DNA of 64,000 bases from Plantactinospora sp. KBS50. Lineage in GTDB: Bacteria; Actinomycetota; Actinomycetes; Mycobacteriales; Micromonosporaceae. Below are positions 31,977 to 42,987 of this stretch, one piece after another (positions within the stretch are counted from its first letter, which is position 1; the number at the start of each line of letters is the position of its first letter). Location of the stretch: NCBI RefSeq assembly GCF_002285795.1, contig NZ_CP022961.1, positions 3,104,001-3,168,000 on the forward strand, read 5' to 3'. The notes beneath the pieces are model-generated. The model ran no database searches and was not told the DNA's origin. It saw nothing but the letters and a program-made list of their open reading frames with translations. The position numbers were made by a program, and so were the translations under genes.

Positions 31977-34520
31977 CTACTCGTGGGCGATGGCGCCCAG
32001 CACGTTGATCCGGGCGGCCCGGATCGCCGGCAGCACCGCCGCGATCACCCCGATGATCGCGGCCAGGCCCAGGAACAGGCCCATCTGACCCCAGGGCAGG
32101 ACCAGCCGGTCGATGCCCTCCGAGTTCAGGGCGCGGACCACCGCGGCGCCCAGCCCGGTGCCGACCACGACCCCGAGCAGCGCGCCGAACACCGAGATCA
32201 CCACCGCCTCGACGGTGATCATCCACATGGTCCGGCTGCGTCGCAGACCGATCGCCCGCAGCAGGCCCAGCTCGCGGGTGCGCTCCAGCACCGACAGCGC
32301 CAGGGTGTTGACGATGCCGAGAACCGCGATGAGGATGGCCAGCGCCAGCAGGATCTGGATCATGGTGAGGATCGAGTCGAGCTGTTCGGTCTGCTGGCTG
32401 ATGAAGGCGTCCCGGTCGGCCACCGACACCTCCGGGCTGTCCGCCAGCAACGCCTCCACCTGCGGCTGGACCTGACCGACCGGCGTGCCCTCGGCGAGCT
32501 GGATGAACCCCTGGCTCGGCTTCGGGACGGTGAAGTCGCTGGTCGCGGCCACCGGCAGCAGCATCGGGTTGGTCAGCTGCGAGCTGCTGTAGATGCCGCT
32601 CACCGTGTAGGTGCGCGGTTCGCCCCGGGCCAACTGCACGGTGATCGTGCTGCCCACGCCGAGGTTGCGGCCGGCGGCCACGTCCGAGGAGACCAGCACC
32701 TCGTTGTCGGCCAGCCGGTCGATGGTGCCGGCCGTCGCGGTCGCCTGGAAGATCCGGGTCAGCGCCGCCACGTTGCTGCTGGCGGCCACCCAGGTCCGCC
32801 GGCCGTCGACCATCGCCATGTCGCCGTACTCGCCGTCCACCAGCCGGACGCCCGGCAGCGCGGCGGCCTTGTCCAGCACCGCCGGGTCGAAGCTCGCCGG
32901 CCGGGCGCCGGTCCGGCTGCCGGAGATCACCAGTTGCGCCTGGATGGTGTCCTTGGCCAGCGCCGTGATGCTGCCCTTGGCCGAGTCCAGGATCACGCTC
33001 ACCCCGGTGACCAGTGCGATGCCCACCATCAGTGCGGCGGCGGTGATCGCGGTGCGTCGCGGGTTGCGGCCGGAGTTCAGCCGGCCCAGCCGGCCCGGGA
33101 CCGACCAGGAGAAGAGCCGGCCCAGCACGGACACCACCGGGCGACTGATCGCCGGGGTGAGCAGCGCCACCCCGATGAACGCCACCAGCACGCCGCCGAG
33201 GATCGCCCAGAGCGTGTTGTCGCCGGCCCTGCCGGCCAGGCCGAGGCCGAGCAGGGCGCCGCCGGCCGCGCCGACCAGGGCACCGGCGACGGTGATCCGG
33301 GTGAGCGGCCGGTCCGGCGTGGCGACGTCCTGCAGGGCCGCCACCGGAGGGATCCGGGCCGCGCGCAGCGCCGGCAGCACGGCGGCCACCAGGGTCACCA
33401 GCAGGCCGACCGCGAACGCGCTGATCACCGCCGTGGCCGGCAGGCCGACGCCGGCCAGCGCGAGGCCGCCACCGAGCTGGCCGAAGGCGTACGCCAGCAG
33501 CGCGCCGACGCCGACCCCGGCGCCCAGGCCGATGGCCGAGGCGAGCAGCCCCACCACGACGGCCTCCAGCAGCACCGAGCTGATCACCTGTCGGCGGCTG
33601 GCGCCGACGGCCCGCAGCAGGGCCAGTTCCCGGGTGCGCTGCGCGACGACGATCGAGAACGTGTTCAGGATCAGGAAGATCCCGACGAACAGTGCCACGC
33701 CCGCGAAGCCCAGCAGGATCTTGTTGAAGAAGGAGAGCCCCTGCTTCAGCTGGGCCGAGGAGTCGTCGGAGAGCTGCTGACCGGTCTTGACGACGTACCC
33801 GTCGCCGAGCGCCGCGGAGATCCGGTCCCGCAGCGCGGTGTCCGCGACGCCGCTCTCGGCGGTCACGCTGATGTTGGTGTACACGCCGGTCTCGCCGAGC
33901 ATCAGCCGCTGCGCGACCGGTTCGGTGAACGCCACCTCCTGAAGGCCGCCGATGCTGTCCCGGTCGCCGCTGTAGCCGAAGATCCCGACCAGCCGGAACT
34001 CCTGTTTCGGCGCGGCCACGGTGAGCACCCCCACCCGGTCGCCGACGGCGACCTTGGCGGCCGCGGCGGTGGCGGCGTTCACCACGATCTCGTCGTCGGC
34101 CGCCGGTGCCCGCCCCTCGCGCAGCTTGACCAGGTCGCTCTCGCCGGTCCAGTTCTCGCCGAGCTGCGGCGGGCCGAACGAGGTCAGCGCCTTTCCGTTG
34201 GCACCGATCAGCTGGGCGCCGTCGGCGGCGACCTCGCCGGTGGCCGAGGCCACGCCCGGCACCTGGCGCACGGTGCTCACGGCCGTGGCCGGCAGCACCG
34301 GCGGGGCCTGACCGCTGTCGCCGCTCACCTTCGGCTCCCCGCTGATGCCGACGTCCACCCCCGCGTAGGCGTCCGCGAAGACCGCGTCGAAGGACCGGCC
34401 GAGGGTGTCGGTGAGCACGAAGGCGCCGGAGACGAACATGACGCCCAGCACGACGGCCAGGCCGGACAGGATGAGCCGCAGCTTGCGGGCCAGCAGGCTC
34501 TTGATCGTGGCGCGCAGCAT
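31977..34520 (-). CDS. ABC transporter permease, FtsX/MacB-type (two FtsX domains)
   Basis: 847 aa. An N-terminal transmembrane helix (LRLILSGLAVVLGVMFVSGA) and a large extracytoplasmic MacB-like domain are followed by a first FtsX domain (FLILNTFSIVVAQRTRELAL, LLRAVGASRRQV), a second extracytoplasmic domain, and a C-terminal FtsX domain (VLGIVNTLALSVLERTRELG, LLRAIGLRRSRTMWMITVEA). About ten transmembrane helices in all. Duplicated FtsX architecture is typical of actinobacterial macrolide/lipoprotein-type exporters that work by mechanotransmission. ATG 34520 overlaps the ATPase stop by one base (TGATG), so the pair forms one operon. The substrate is unknown; 31804-31976 is C-rich low complexity. 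Confidence 0.92.
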   Translation of the reverse strand: MLRATIKSLLARKLRLILSGLAVVLGVMFVSGAFVLTDTLGRSFDAVFADAYAGVDVGISGEPKVSGDSGQAPPVLPATAVSTVRQVPGVASATGEVAADGAQLIGANGKALTSFGPPQLGENWTGESDLVKLREGRAPAADDEIVVNAATAAAAKVAVGDRVGVLTVAAPKQEFRLVGIFGYSGDRDSIGGLQEVAFTEPVAQRLMLGETGVYTNISVTAESGVADTALRDRISAALGDGYVVKTGQQLSDDSSAQLKQGLSFFNKILLGFAGVALFVGIFLILNTFSIVVAQRTRELALLRAVGASRRQVISSVLLEAVVVGLLASAIGLGAGVGVGALLAYAFGQLGGGLALAGVGLPATAVISAFAVGLLVTLVAAVLPALRAARIPPVAALQDVATPDRPLTRITVAGALVGAAGGALLGLGLAGRAGDNTLWAILGGVLVAFIGVALLTPAISRPVVSVLGRLFSWSVPGRLGRLNSGRNPRRTAITAAALMVGIALVTGVSVILDSAKGSITALAKDTIQAQLVISGSRTGARPASFDPAVLDKAAALPGVRLVDGEYGDMAMVDGRRTWVAASSNVAALTRIFQATATAGTIDRLADNEVLVSSDVAAGRNLGVGSTITVQLARGEPRTYTVSGIYSSSQLTNPMLLPVAATSDFTVPKPSQGFIQLAEGTPVGQVQPQVEALLADSPEVSVADRDAFISQQTEQLDSILTMIQILLALAILIAVLGIVNTLALSVLERTRELGLLRAIGLRRSRTMWMITVEAVVISVFGALLGVVVGTGLGAAVVRALNSEGIDRLVLPWGQMGLFLGLAAIIGVIAAVLPAIRAARINVLGAIAHE

Positions 34521-35287
34521 CAGAGCGTCGCCTCGCCCGGGGCGTCCAGCTTCTTCATCGTGTCCAGCACGGTCTCCGGGGTCGGCTCCACCAGCTCGGA
34601 GACGATCTGCCCGTCGGCCAGGAAGACCACCCGACCGGCGTACGAGGCCGCCACCGGGTCGTGGGTGACCATCACGATCGTCTGCCCGAACTCGGCCACC
34701 GAGCGGCGCAGGAAGCCCAGCACCTCGGCGCCGGACCGGGAGTCCAGGTTGCCGGTCGGCTCGTCGGCGAAGACCACCTCGGGCCGGGACACCAGCGCCC
34801 GCGCGCAGGCCACCCGCTGCTGCTGCCCGCCGGAGAGCTGGCTCGGCCGGTGCCCGAGCCGGTCGCGCAGGCCGACCGTGTTGATCACGGTGTCGAACCA
34901 CTGCGGGTCGGGCTTGCGGCCGGCGATCGCCAGCGGCAGCAGGATGTTCTCCCGCGCCGACAGCGTGGGCAGCAGGTTGAACTGCTGGAAGATGAAGCCG
35001 ACCTTGTCCCGCCGCAGCGTGGTCAGGCCGGCGTCGCCCAGCCCGGTGACCGTGGTGTCACCGATCTCGATCGTGCCGCGGCTGACCGTGTCCAGGCCGG
35101 CCAGGCAGTGCATCAGGGTGGACTTGCCGGACCCGGACGGGCCCATGATCGCCGTGAACCGCCCCCGTTCGAACTCGGCGCTCACCCCGCGCAGGGCCGC
35201 CACCTGGGCCTCGCCGCTGCCGTACACCTTCCACACATCCCGGGCGCGGGCCGCCGCCCCCATGTCGCGGGCCACCGTCGCGGTCAA
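34520..35287 (-). CDS. ABC transporter ATP-binding protein (LolD/MacB type), TTG start
   Basis: 255 aa. Walker A GPSGSGKST, Q-loop VGFIFQQFNLLPTL, signature LSGGQQQR, Walker B VVFADEPTGNLDSRSG and the H-loop VMVTHDPVAASYAG are intact. It pairs with the FtsX-type permease downstream. The start is inferred to be TTG at 35287 (LTATVARDMG): AAGGAG lies seven bases upstream and no better in-frame start has an SD; ATG farther in (MGAAARARDVWKVYG) is the alternative. Cytoplasmic subunit that couples ATP hydrolysis to export. Confidence 0.93.
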   Translation of the reverse strand: MTATVARDMGAAARARDVWKVYGSGEAQVAALRGVSAEFERGRFTAIMGPSGSGKSTLMHCLAGLDTVSRGTIEIGDTTVTGLGDAGLTTLRRDKVGFIFQQFNLLPTLSARENILLPLAIAGRKPDPQWFDTVINTVGLRDRLGHRPSQLSGGQQQRVACARALVSRPEVVFADEPTGNLDSRSGAEVLGFLRRSVAEFGQTIVMVTHDPVAASYAGRVVFLADGQIVSELVEPTPETVLDTMKKLDAPGEATL

Positions 35288-35496
35288 TGTCGCACTCCTT
35301 CGTTCTCCAGCGTCCGGTCGGGCGCCGACGGCCCCACCGGTGGCTTCCATTGTCCGAGCGGCCGGCAAGGCGTACCTCCGACTTCGGACGGAGGGCAGGC
35401 GGATTTCCCGCTGCGGGTCGGCCCCGATCCCGGCTCGGGGTTCCCCCCGACCCGCGCCGACCGTACGGCCTGCCGTAACGGCAGGGGCAAGAACGG

Positions 35497-36216
35497 TCAG
35501 CCACCCGGGCGGACCAGCCCCGATTCGTACGCCAGTACCACCGCCTGCACCCGGTCGCGCAGGCCGAGCTTGGTCAACACGTGCCGCACGTGGGTCTTGA
35601 CCGTCGTCTCGCTGACCGACAGCGCGCGGGCGATCTCCAGGTTCGACAGGCCGCGGGCCATCTGCACCAGCACCTCCCGTTCCCGTTCGGTCAACGCCCC
35701 GACCACCGGCCGGGGCGTGCCCGAGGGGTCCGGCAGCGCCTGGACCAGCCGGTCCAGCAGCCGGCGCAGCACCCGCGGCGCGACCACCAGGTCGCCGCCG
35801 GCGACCGTGCGGATCGCGCTGGCCAGGTTGCCGGCCGGCGCGTCCTTGGCCAGGAACCCGCTGGCCCCGGCCCGCAGCGCGCCCACCACGTGCTCGTCCA
35901 GGTCGAGGCTGCTCAGCAGGAGGACCCGGACCGGCAGCCGCGCCGCGACGATGCGCCGGGTCGCGGTCACGCCGTCCATCCGGGGCATCCTGATCTCCAT
36001 CAGCACGACGTCCGGCAGCAGCCGGCGGGCCAGCTCCACCGCCTCGGCGCCGTCGCCGGCCTCGCCCACGACGTCCAGGTCCGCCTCGGCCCCGAGCACC
36101 ATCCGGAACCCGGTGCGCAGCAGCGGCTGGTCGTCCACGAGCAGGATCCGGACCGGCCGGGCGCGGCGGGCCGGCACGCCGGCCCGGTCCGTCATCGAGG
36201 CGCCCATTTCACTCAT
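35497..36216 (-). CDS. Orphan NarL/LuxR-type response regulator with Asp-to-Glu phospho-acceptor
   Basis: 239 aa. Receiver domain ~22-140: acidic pair Asp28-Asp29 (LLVDDQPLL), Lys in GFLAKDAPAG and the Ser/Leu switch region LLSSLDLDEHVV are present, but the acceptor position reads VVLMEIRMPRMDG, with Glu74 where Asp is expected (codon GAG at 35995-35997). The C-terminal ~65 residues are a LuxR HTH (LTEREREVLVQMARGLSNLE, SVSETTVKTHVRHVLTKLGL). No histidine kinase gene is nearby. Glu mimics phospho-Asp in several regulators, so it may be constitutively active, but that is inference. The start MSEMGAS at 36216 overlaps the recB-like stop by 8 nt. Upstream of the ABC exporter genes. Confidence 0.9.
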   Translation of the reverse strand: MSEMGASMTDRAGVPARRARPVRILLVDDQPLLRTGFRMVLGAEADLDVVGEAGDGAEAVELARRLLPDVVLMEIRMPRMDGVTATRRIVAARLPVRVLLLSSLDLDEHVVGALRAGASGFLAKDAPAGNLASAIRTVAGGDLVVAPRVLRRLLDRLVQALPDPSGTPRPVVGALTEREREVLVQMARGLSNLEIARALSVSETTVKTHVRHVLTKLGLRDRVQAVVLAYESGLVRPGG

Positions 36217-37339
36217 CCGCACCCGGTGCCTCCGGCGCGCCGCCCGCGGCCGGCGCCGGGATGACCGGGAACGGCGGGGGAGTGCCGCCGTACGCCGGGC
36301 AGTGCGCCTGGTGGCTGCACCAGTCGCACAGCCGGCTGGGCTTGGGGCGGAAGTCCTGCGCGGCGGTGGCCCGCTCGATGGCCTGCCAGAGCGCCACCAG
36401 GGTGCGTTCGAACCGGAGCAGTTCCTCGGCCTCCGGGGTGTAGTCGCAGATCTCGGCGTCCTTGAGGTAGAGCAGGCGCAGCACCCGGGGCACCACCTGG
36501 CGGGTGCGCCACAGCACCAGGGCGTAGAACTTGAGCTGGAACAGCGCCCGGGCCTCGAACGCCTCGCGCGGGGCGCCGCCGGTCTTGTAGTCCACCACCC
36601 GCAGCGCGCCGTCGGGTGCCACGTCCAGCCGGTCGATGTAGCCGCGGATCAGCAGCTCGCCGCCGTCGACCGTGGCCGAGACCAGGCTCTCCCGCTCGGC
36701 CGGCTCCAGCCGGCGCGGGTCCTCCACCGCGAAGTAGCCGCCGAGCAGGTCGCGGGCGGAGGCGAGGAACCCGGCGAGCCGCTCGGCGTCCAGCTCCGCC
36801 GGATCCGCCGGGTCCGCGATGTCCGCCGGGTCCGCGATGTCCGCCGGCGCGTCCGCCTCCGCCTCCGCGTCCGCCGGCGCCGCCGTGGGCTCGGCGGCCG
36901 CCTTCACCGCCGCCGGCTCCTCGGCGGTGAACAGGTCCCGCAGCGCCGGCTCGGCCGCCAGCAGCCGCGCCCACTGCGGTTCCACCAGGGCGGCGGCCGC
37001 CTCGGGGGTCCGCTGGTCGGCGGGCAGGTCGAAGAGGCGCTCCAGGACCGCGTGCACCAGGGTGCCGCGGATCTGCTCGGCCGTGGTCCGCTCGGGCAGC
37101 CGGTCGATGCTGCGGAAGCGGTAGAGCAGCGGGCAGGTCTTGAAGTCGGCGGCCCGGGACGGCGACAGCGAGGCCGCCCGGCGGTCCCCCGGTGTCCGCG
37201 CCGCCGCCGGCCGGTCCGGCCGTTGGCCCGGGATCGCGCCGGCCCCGCCGGCTGTGCCGGTCGAGCCGGTCGCGCCGGCCACGGCCGCCGGGCCGGGTTG
37301 GGTCGCCGTGTCGTTCGGAGTCGCCGTATCCGCCGCCAT
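36209..37339 (-). CDS. RecB-like PD-(D/E)XK exonuclease with Fe-S cysteines
   Basis: 376 aa. C-terminal half: GYIDRLDVAPDG, then LRVVDYKTGGAPREAFEARA, the PD-(D/E)XK-type nuclease active site (D and K in VDYKTG), and the Cys cluster CDWCSHQAHCPAY, which together with Cys in DFKTCPLLYRF forms the 4Fe-4S site of the AddB/RecB nuclease family. The N-terminus (~55 aa) is Ala/Gly/Pro-rich and the middle has an inserted ADPADI repeat (18-bp units around 36786-36845). Equivalent to Rv2119, which is next to trmI in M. tuberculosis, as here. ATG 37339 has a leaderless -10 box. Overlaps the response regulator gene start. Confidence 0.9.
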   Translation of the reverse strand: MAADTATPNDTATQPGPAAVAGATGSTGTAGGAGAIPGQRPDRPAAARTPGDRRAASLSPSRAADFKTCPLLYRFRSIDRLPERTTAEQIRGTLVHAVLERLFDLPADQRTPEAAAALVEPQWARLLAAEPALRDLFTAEEPAAVKAAAEPTAAPADAEAEADAPADIADPADIADPADPAELDAERLAGFLASARDLLGGYFAVEDPRRLEPAERESLVSATVDGGELLIRGYIDRLDVAPDGALRVVDYKTGGAPREAFEARALFQLKFYALVLWRTRQVVPRVLRLLYLKDAEICDYTPEAEELLRFERTLVALWQAIERATAAQDFRPKPSRLCDWCSHQAHCPAYGGTPPPFPVIPAPAAGGAPEAPGADE

Positions 37340-37345
37340 GTCCGA

Positions 37346-37351
37346 AGGCTA
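37346..37351 (-). promoter_or_regulatory. -10 box, leaderless recB-like gene
   Basis: TAGCCT on the reverse strand six bases before ATG 37339. Confidence 0.5.
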
Positions 37352-37507
37352 AGCCACGCCGCCGACATGATCACCCAGGCCGTCCGGAGTGCCGAACCGA
37401 TGATGCGTAGCATCGCAAGGATGGAGCAGACCGCGTGGCGCCGCGCGCCCGTCCGGCACCGCCGGCCGGTCGCCCGGACCGTCGGACCGACACGGAAGAT
37501 GGCATAA

Positions 37508-38455
<948 letters not shown>

Positions 38456-38477
38456 GCGCCGGACGCGCGGTCCGGTC

Positions 38478-39092
38478 GTGAGCCGGCCGACGTTCGGCGG
38501 CGGTGACCTGCCCGCCGTCTTTCCGGACTGGTCGCCCTACCGGGACCTGCCGGCGGCGGCCCGGGCCTACCTGCGCGATCCCGAGGTGGCCCTGGACGAG
38601 TTGACCGCCGCGCTGCACGGCGCCCCGGTGCTGGGGTTCACGCTGGAGCGGTTCGTGAACGAGGTGAACGGGGTGTGGCAGGAGGTCGCGGTCTGCGACG
38701 GCGGCCGGGTCATCCTGTGGCACGGCGAGGACGTCCCGCCGGATGACGGCCCGCCCGGCTCGATGACCTCGTCGCTGCGGGTGGTCCCGGCCTCGACGGT
38801 CACCGAGGTCGGCTGCCGGCGGCGGCTGATCCGGACCAGGGCCGGCACCCTGCGGGTGGACAGCGTGGACGTCTACCTGCTGCTCAGCTCGATGGATGAG
38901 ACCGTGCCCGCGGACGACGGCTCGCCGCCCCGGCACGACGCGCTGCGCTTCGGCAAGACCCTGGACGACGGCGGTGCGGGGCAGATCGCGCGTCTTGAGG
39001 AGTTCGCCCGATTGGTCGCCTCGATGGTCGGCCGCCCGGTTCGTCCCGGCGTACCGGACCGTTCCGGCGCCCCGGACAACCCCCGGAAGTGA
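38478..39092 (+). CDS. Conserved hypothetical protein upstream of arc
   Basis: 204 aa from GTG 38478. Shows folded alpha/beta character without a known motif: PDWSPYRDLPAAARAYLRDP, LGFTLERFVNEVNGVWQEVA, SMTSSLRVVPASTVTEVGCR, LRVDSVDVYLLLSSMDETVP, and a C-terminal helix GQIARLEEFARLVASMVGRP. Cytosolic. It lies 22 bp after trmI and 95 bp before arc, so it may belong to the trmI transcript. No function is known to me. Confidence 0.7.
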   Translation: MSRPTFGGGDLPAVFPDWSPYRDLPAAARAYLRDPEVALDELTAALHGAPVLGFTLERFVNEVNGVWQEVAVCDGGRVILWHGEDVPPDDGPPGSMTSSLRVVPASTVTEVGCRRRLIRTRAGTLRVDSVDVYLLLSSMDETVPADDGSPPRHDALRFGKTLDDGGAGQIARLEEFARLVASMVGRPVRPGVPDRSGAPDNPRK

Positions 39093-39187
39093 TCAAGCTT
39101 CAGTGACGAGGGCGTTGCGCGGGACCGAACGGGCCTCATACCGGCTAGTGTTAGGGCAGAACGTTCAAGCCCCCGGGGAGGTGGGAC

Positions 39188-40969
39188 GTGGCACGCAGCG
39201 ACGACGCGGACTCGCGCGCCGCACGGTGGGAGAAGGAGGCCCACGATCTCTCCACCCAGGTCGCGTTCCTGACAGAGGAACTCGCTCTGGTGCGGCGCAA
39301 GTTGACCGAAAGCCCTCGACACGTCAGGCAGCTCGAAGAGCGGCTGGCCGCAACCCAGGCGCAGCTGGCCAGGTTGACGGAGAACAACGATCGGCTCGTG
39401 AACACCCTCAAGGAGGCACGGGCCCAGATCGTGACCCTGAAGGAGGAAATCGACCGGCTCGCGCAGCCACCGAGTGGCTACGGCGTCTTCCTCGCCCGGC
39501 ACGATGACGGCACCGTGGACATCTTCACCGGCGGTCGCAAGCTGCGGGTGGCGGTGTCGCCGTCGCTGGAGGCCGACGAGCTGAAGCGGGGCCAGGAGGT
39601 GCTGCTCAACGACGCGCTCAACGTGGTCGACGCGTTCGGCTACGAGCGGGTGGGTGAGGTCGTCACCTTCAAGGAACTGCTGGAGAACCCGACCGGCGGC
39701 GCCGCCGACCGGTCGCTGGTGATCTCGCACGCCGACGAGGAACGGATCGTCCACCTGGCCGAGACGCTGATCGGGGTCGGGCTGCGCGCGGGCGACTCGC
39801 TCATGATCGAGCCGAGATCGTCCTACGCGTACGAGCGGATCCCGAAGAGCGAGGTGGAGGAGCTCGTCCTGGAGGAGGTCCCCGACGTCGACTACACCGA
39901 CATCGGTGGCCTGCACGCCCAGATCGAGCAGATCCGCGACGCGGTGGAACTGCCCTTCCTGCACGCGGACCTGTTCCGCGAGCACCAGTTGCGGCCGCCG
40001 AAGGGCATCCTGCTCTACGGGCCGCCCGGCTGCGGCAAGACCCTGATCGCCAAGGCGGTGGCCAACTCGCTGGCCAAGAAGATCGCCGAGCGTCGTGGTG
40101 AGGAGAAGCACACCAGCTACTTCCTCAACATCAAGGGTCCCGAGCTGCTCAACAAGTACGTCGGCGAGACCGAGCGGCACATCCGGCTGGTGTTCCAGCG
40201 GGCCCGGGAGAAGGCCGGCGAGGGCACCCCGGTGATCGTCTTCTTCGACGAGATGGACTCCGTGTTCCGCACCCGCGGCTCCGGCGTCTCCTCCGATGTG
40301 GAGAACACGATCGTTCCGCAGCTGCTCAGCGAGATCGACGGCGTGGAGGGCCTGGAGAACGTCATCGTCATCGGTGCCTCCAACCGGGAGGACATGATCG
40401 ACCCGGCGATCCTGCGGCCCGGCCGACTCGACGTGAAGATAAAGATCGAGCGGCCCGACGCGGAGGCGGCCAAGGACATCTTCTCGAAGTACATCCTGCC
40501 CGGGCTGCCGCTGCACCCGGACGACCTGACCGAGCACGGCAACGACGCGCAGGCCACGGTCGCCGCCATGATCGAGGCGGTGGTGCTGCGGATGTACTCC
40601 GAGACCGAGGAGAACCGCTTCCTTGAGGTCACCTACGCCAACGGCGACAAGGAGGTCCTGTACTTCAAGGACTTCAACTCCGGCGCCATGATCCAGAACA
40701 TCGTGGACCGGGGCAAGAAGATGGCCATCAAGGAGTTCCTCTCCTCGGGTCGCAAGGGGCTGCGGTTGCAGCACCTGCTCGACGCCTGCGTCGACGAGTT
40801 CCGCGAGAACGAGGATCTGCCCAATACCACAAATCCGGACGATTGGGCCCGGATCTCCGGTAAGAAGGGCGAGCGGATCGTCTACATCCGCACGCTGGTC
40901 TCCGGCGGCAAGGGTGCCGAGGCCGGCCGGTCCATCGAGACCGCCAGCAACACCGGCCAGTACCTCTGA
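39188..40969 (+). CDS. arc: Proteasome-associated ATPase Arc/Mpa
   Basis: 593 aa AAA+ ring ATPase that recognises Pup and unfolds pupylated proteins into the 20S proteasome. Parts: N-terminal coiled coil (~residues 10-95, with [20 protein letters not shown]) that binds Pup; two OB-type beta barrels (~95-240); the AAA domain with Walker A GPPGCGKT (278-285), Walker [12 protein letters not shown] and the arginine-finger region; and the C-terminal QYL, with the penultimate Tyr that docks in the 20S alpha ring. GTG 39188 has GGGGAGG upstream and a TAGTGT -10 box at 39146. Orthologue of Mpa (Rv2115c). All ATPase residues are present. Confidence 0.97.
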   Translation: MARSDDADSRAARWEKEAHDLSTQVAFLTEELALVRRKLTESPRHVRQLEERLAATQAQLARLTENNDRLVNTLKEARAQIVTLKEEIDRLAQPPSGYGVFLARHDDGTVDIFTGGRKLRVAVSPSLEADELKRGQEVLLNDALNVVDAFGYERVGEVVTFKELLENPTGGAADRSLVISHADEERIVHLAETLIGVGLRAGDSLMIEPRSSYAYERIPKSEVEELVLEEVPDVDYTDIGGLHAQIEQIRDAVELPFLHADLFREHQLRPPKGILLYGPPGCGKTLIAKAVANSLAKKIAERRGEEKHTSYFLNIKGPELLNKYVGETERHIRLVFQRAREKAGEGTPVIVFFDEMDSVFRTRGSGVSSDVENTIVPQLLSEIDGVEGLENVIVIGASNREDMIDPAILRPGRLDVKIKIERPDAEAAKDIFSKYILPGLPLHPDDLTEHGNDAQATVAAMIEAVVLRMYSETEENRFLEVTYANGDKEVLYFKDFNSGAMIQNIVDRGKKMAIKEFLSSGRKGLRLQHLLDACVDEFRENEDLPNTTNPDDWARISGKKGERIVYIRTLVSGGKGAEAGRSIETASNTGQYL

Positions 40970-40981
40970 CCCAGCACGCCT

Positions 40982-41014
40982 CGGCGGCCCGGTGTCCCGG
41001 ACACCGGGCCGCCG
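40982..41014 (+). terminator. Terminator hairpin after arc
   Basis: CGGCGGCCCGGTGTCC (40982-40997) and GGACACCGGGCCGCCG (40999-41014) are a 16-bp inverted repeat with one base between, 12 bases after the arc stop; TCGTGTTCC follows. Confidence 0.7.
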
Positions 41015-41123
41015 TCGTGTTCCCGCCGCCGGCCCCGGGGCGGACGGGTCGGCATGCCACGCCTGCCCGGAGTCCGGCGGAGACTACTCTCGAAGCGACG
41101 GGTGATCGAAGCGAGGTGGCGGC

Positions 41124-42641
41124 GTGACGGTACGACGAATCATGGGCACCGAGGTGGAGTACGGCATTTCCGTGCCCAGCCAGCCCGGAGCCAACCCGAT
41201 GGTCACCTCCTCCCAGGTGGTCAATGCCTACGGCGCCCGGCCCGAGCTGAACCGCGGCGGCCGGGCCCGGTGGGACTACGAGGAGGAGTCCCCGCTGCGC
41301 GACGCGCGCGGCTTCACCTACTCCGGCGCCGCGTACGACCCGGCGGAGGCGCTCGCCGACGAGGACCTGGGGCTGGCCAACGTCATCCTCACCAACGGCG
41401 CGCGGCTCTACGTCGACCACGCCCACCCCGAGTACTCCACGCCGGAGGTGACCAACCCGCTGGACGTGGTCCGCTGGGACAAGGCCGGCGAGCGGGTGAT
41501 GGCCGAGGCGTCCCGACGGGCCGCCACCATCCCGGGCAGCCACCCGATCCACCTCTACAAGAACAACACCGACAACAAGGGCGCCAGCTACGGCTCGCAC
41601 GAGAACTACCTGATGCGCCGGCAGACGCCGTTCGCCGACATCGTGGCGTACCTGACGCCGTTCTTCGTGACCCGGCAGATCGTCTGCGGCGCCGGCCGGG
41701 TGGGGATCGGCCAGGACGGCTCGCAGCCGGGATTCCAGATCTCCCAGCGGGCCGACTTCTTCGAGGTCGAGGTCGGCCTGGAGACCACGCTGAAGCGGCC
41801 GATCATCAACACCCGGGACGAGCCGCACGCCGACGCCGACAAGTACCGCCGGCTGCACGTCATCATCGGCGACGCGAACCTGTCGGAGATCTCGACGTAC
41901 CTGAAGGTGGGCACCACCGCCCTGGTGCTCAGCATGATCGAGGAGAAGGTCCTCGGCACCGACCTGGGCATCGCCGATCCGGTCGCCGAGCTGCGCGCGG
42001 TCAGCCACGACCCGTCGCTGCGGCACCTGATGCGGCTGCGCGACGGGCGCCGGCTCACCGCGCTGGACCTGCAGTGGGCCTACTACGAGCGGGCCCGCGC
42101 GTTCGTGGACGACCGGTACGGCAACGACGCGGACGCCGCCACGCTGGACGTGCTGGGCCGCTGGGAGGACGTGCTGCACCGGCTCGGCCAGGACCCGATG
42201 CTGTGCGCCGGGGAGCTGGACTGGGTGGCCAAGCTCCGGCTGCTGGAGGGCTACCGGGAACGGGAGAATCTCGGCTGGTCCTCGCACAAGCTCCAACTGG
42301 TCGACCTGCAGTACTCCGACGTGCGCCCGGAGAAGGGCCTCTACCACCGGCTGGTGGCCCGGGGCTCGATGACCAGGCTGCTGGACGACGAGTCGACCCG
42401 GACCGCCATGATCGAGCCGCCGGAGGACACCCGCGCCTACTTCCGCGGCCGGTGCCTGGCCCAGTACGCCTCCGAGGTGGTCGCCGCGAGCTGGGACTCG
42501 GTCATCTTCGACGTGGGCCGGGAGTCGCTGGTCCGGGTGCCGATGATGGAGCCCGAGCGGGGCACGCGCAAGCACGTGGGCGCCCTGTTCGACCGCTGCC
42601 CCAGCGCCAAGGACCTGCTGGAGGCGATCACCAACGGGTGA
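41124..42641 (+). CDS. dop: Pup deamidase/depupylase Dop
   Basis: 505 aa. Dop deamidates the C-terminal Gln of Pup to Glu and also removes Pup from substrates. It has the glutamine-synthetase-like fold with the conserved beginning [17 protein letters not shown], the active-site block [17 protein letters not shown], the nucleotide block [20 protein letters not shown], and [20 protein letters not shown]. The Dop-specific loop (about residues 42-80, [20 protein letters not shown]), absent from PafA, is present and settles the identity against the second paralogue at 48761. GTG 41124 follows GAGGTGG. Upstream of pup, as in other actinobacteria. Confidence 0.96.
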   Translation: MTVRRIMGTEVEYGISVPSQPGANPMVTSSQVVNAYGARPELNRGGRARWDYEEESPLRDARGFTYSGAAYDPAEALADEDLGLANVILTNGARLYVDHAHPEYSTPEVTNPLDVVRWDKAGERVMAEASRRAATIPGSHPIHLYKNNTDNKGASYGSHENYLMRRQTPFADIVAYLTPFFVTRQIVCGAGRVGIGQDGSQPGFQISQRADFFEVEVGLETTLKRPIINTRDEPHADADKYRRLHVIIGDANLSEISTYLKVGTTALVLSMIEEKVLGTDLGIADPVAELRAVSHDPSLRHLMRLRDGRRLTALDLQWAYYERARAFVDDRYGNDADAATLDVLGRWEDVLHRLGQDPMLCAGELDWVAKLRLLEGYRERENLGWSSHKLQLVDLQYSDVRPEKGLYHRLVARGSMTRLLDDESTRTAMIEPPEDTRAYFRGRCLAQYASEVVAASWDSVIFDVGRESLVRVPMMEPERGTRKHVGALFDRCPSAKDLLEAITNG

Positions 42642-42722
42642 ACGGGTTCCGGCCGGCAACCCGGAACGTCCGCCGTACGCGAAACGTCACGCGCGGCGGG
42701 CGCCCGCGTCGTACCGGCAGGG

Positions 42723-42728
42723 TAGGTT
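42723..42728 (+). promoter_or_regulatory. Possible -10 box of pup
   Basis: TAGGTT lies 29 bases before ATG 42758, a spacing that leaves a short leader holding the SD GAGGAGG, so pup is probably leadered, unlike pafA and pafB. Confidence 0.4.
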
Positions 42729-42757
42729 TTCTCTAGGCGATGTTGAGGAGGCACCCC

Positions 42758-42973
42758 ATGGCTACCCGTGACACCGGCGGTCAGTCGCAGTCCGGTAAGG
42801 CGCGGCAGGACCAGGAGGTCGAGGACGCCGCCGTCGAGGCCAACCCCGAGGTGGCCGAGCGGCATGCCGAGATCACCGAGGACGTCGACGATCTGCTCGA
42901 CGAGATCGACTCGGTGCTGGAGGAGAACGCGGAGGAGTTCGTGCGGGGCTACGTGCAGAAGGGCGGCCAGTGA
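42758..42973 (+). CDS. pup: Prokaryotic ubiquitin-like protein Pup
   Basis: 71 aa. Intrinsically disordered tag that is attached through its C-terminal residue to lysines of proteins destined for the proteasome. The N-terminal half is Gln/Ser/Arg-rich; the C-terminal Arc-binding helix (ITEDVDDLLDEIDSVLEENA) is followed by VQKGGQ. The end is Gln, not Glu, so Dop must deamidate it first. SD GAGGAGG lies nine bases before ATG. A 12-bp hairpin 14 bases after the stop separates it from prcB. Confidence 0.97.
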   Translation: MATRDTGGQSQSGKARQDQEVEDAAVEANPEVAERHAEITEDVDDLLDEIDSVLEENAEEFVRGYVQKGGQ

Positions 42974-42987
42974 GCCCCTGGTCGCGT

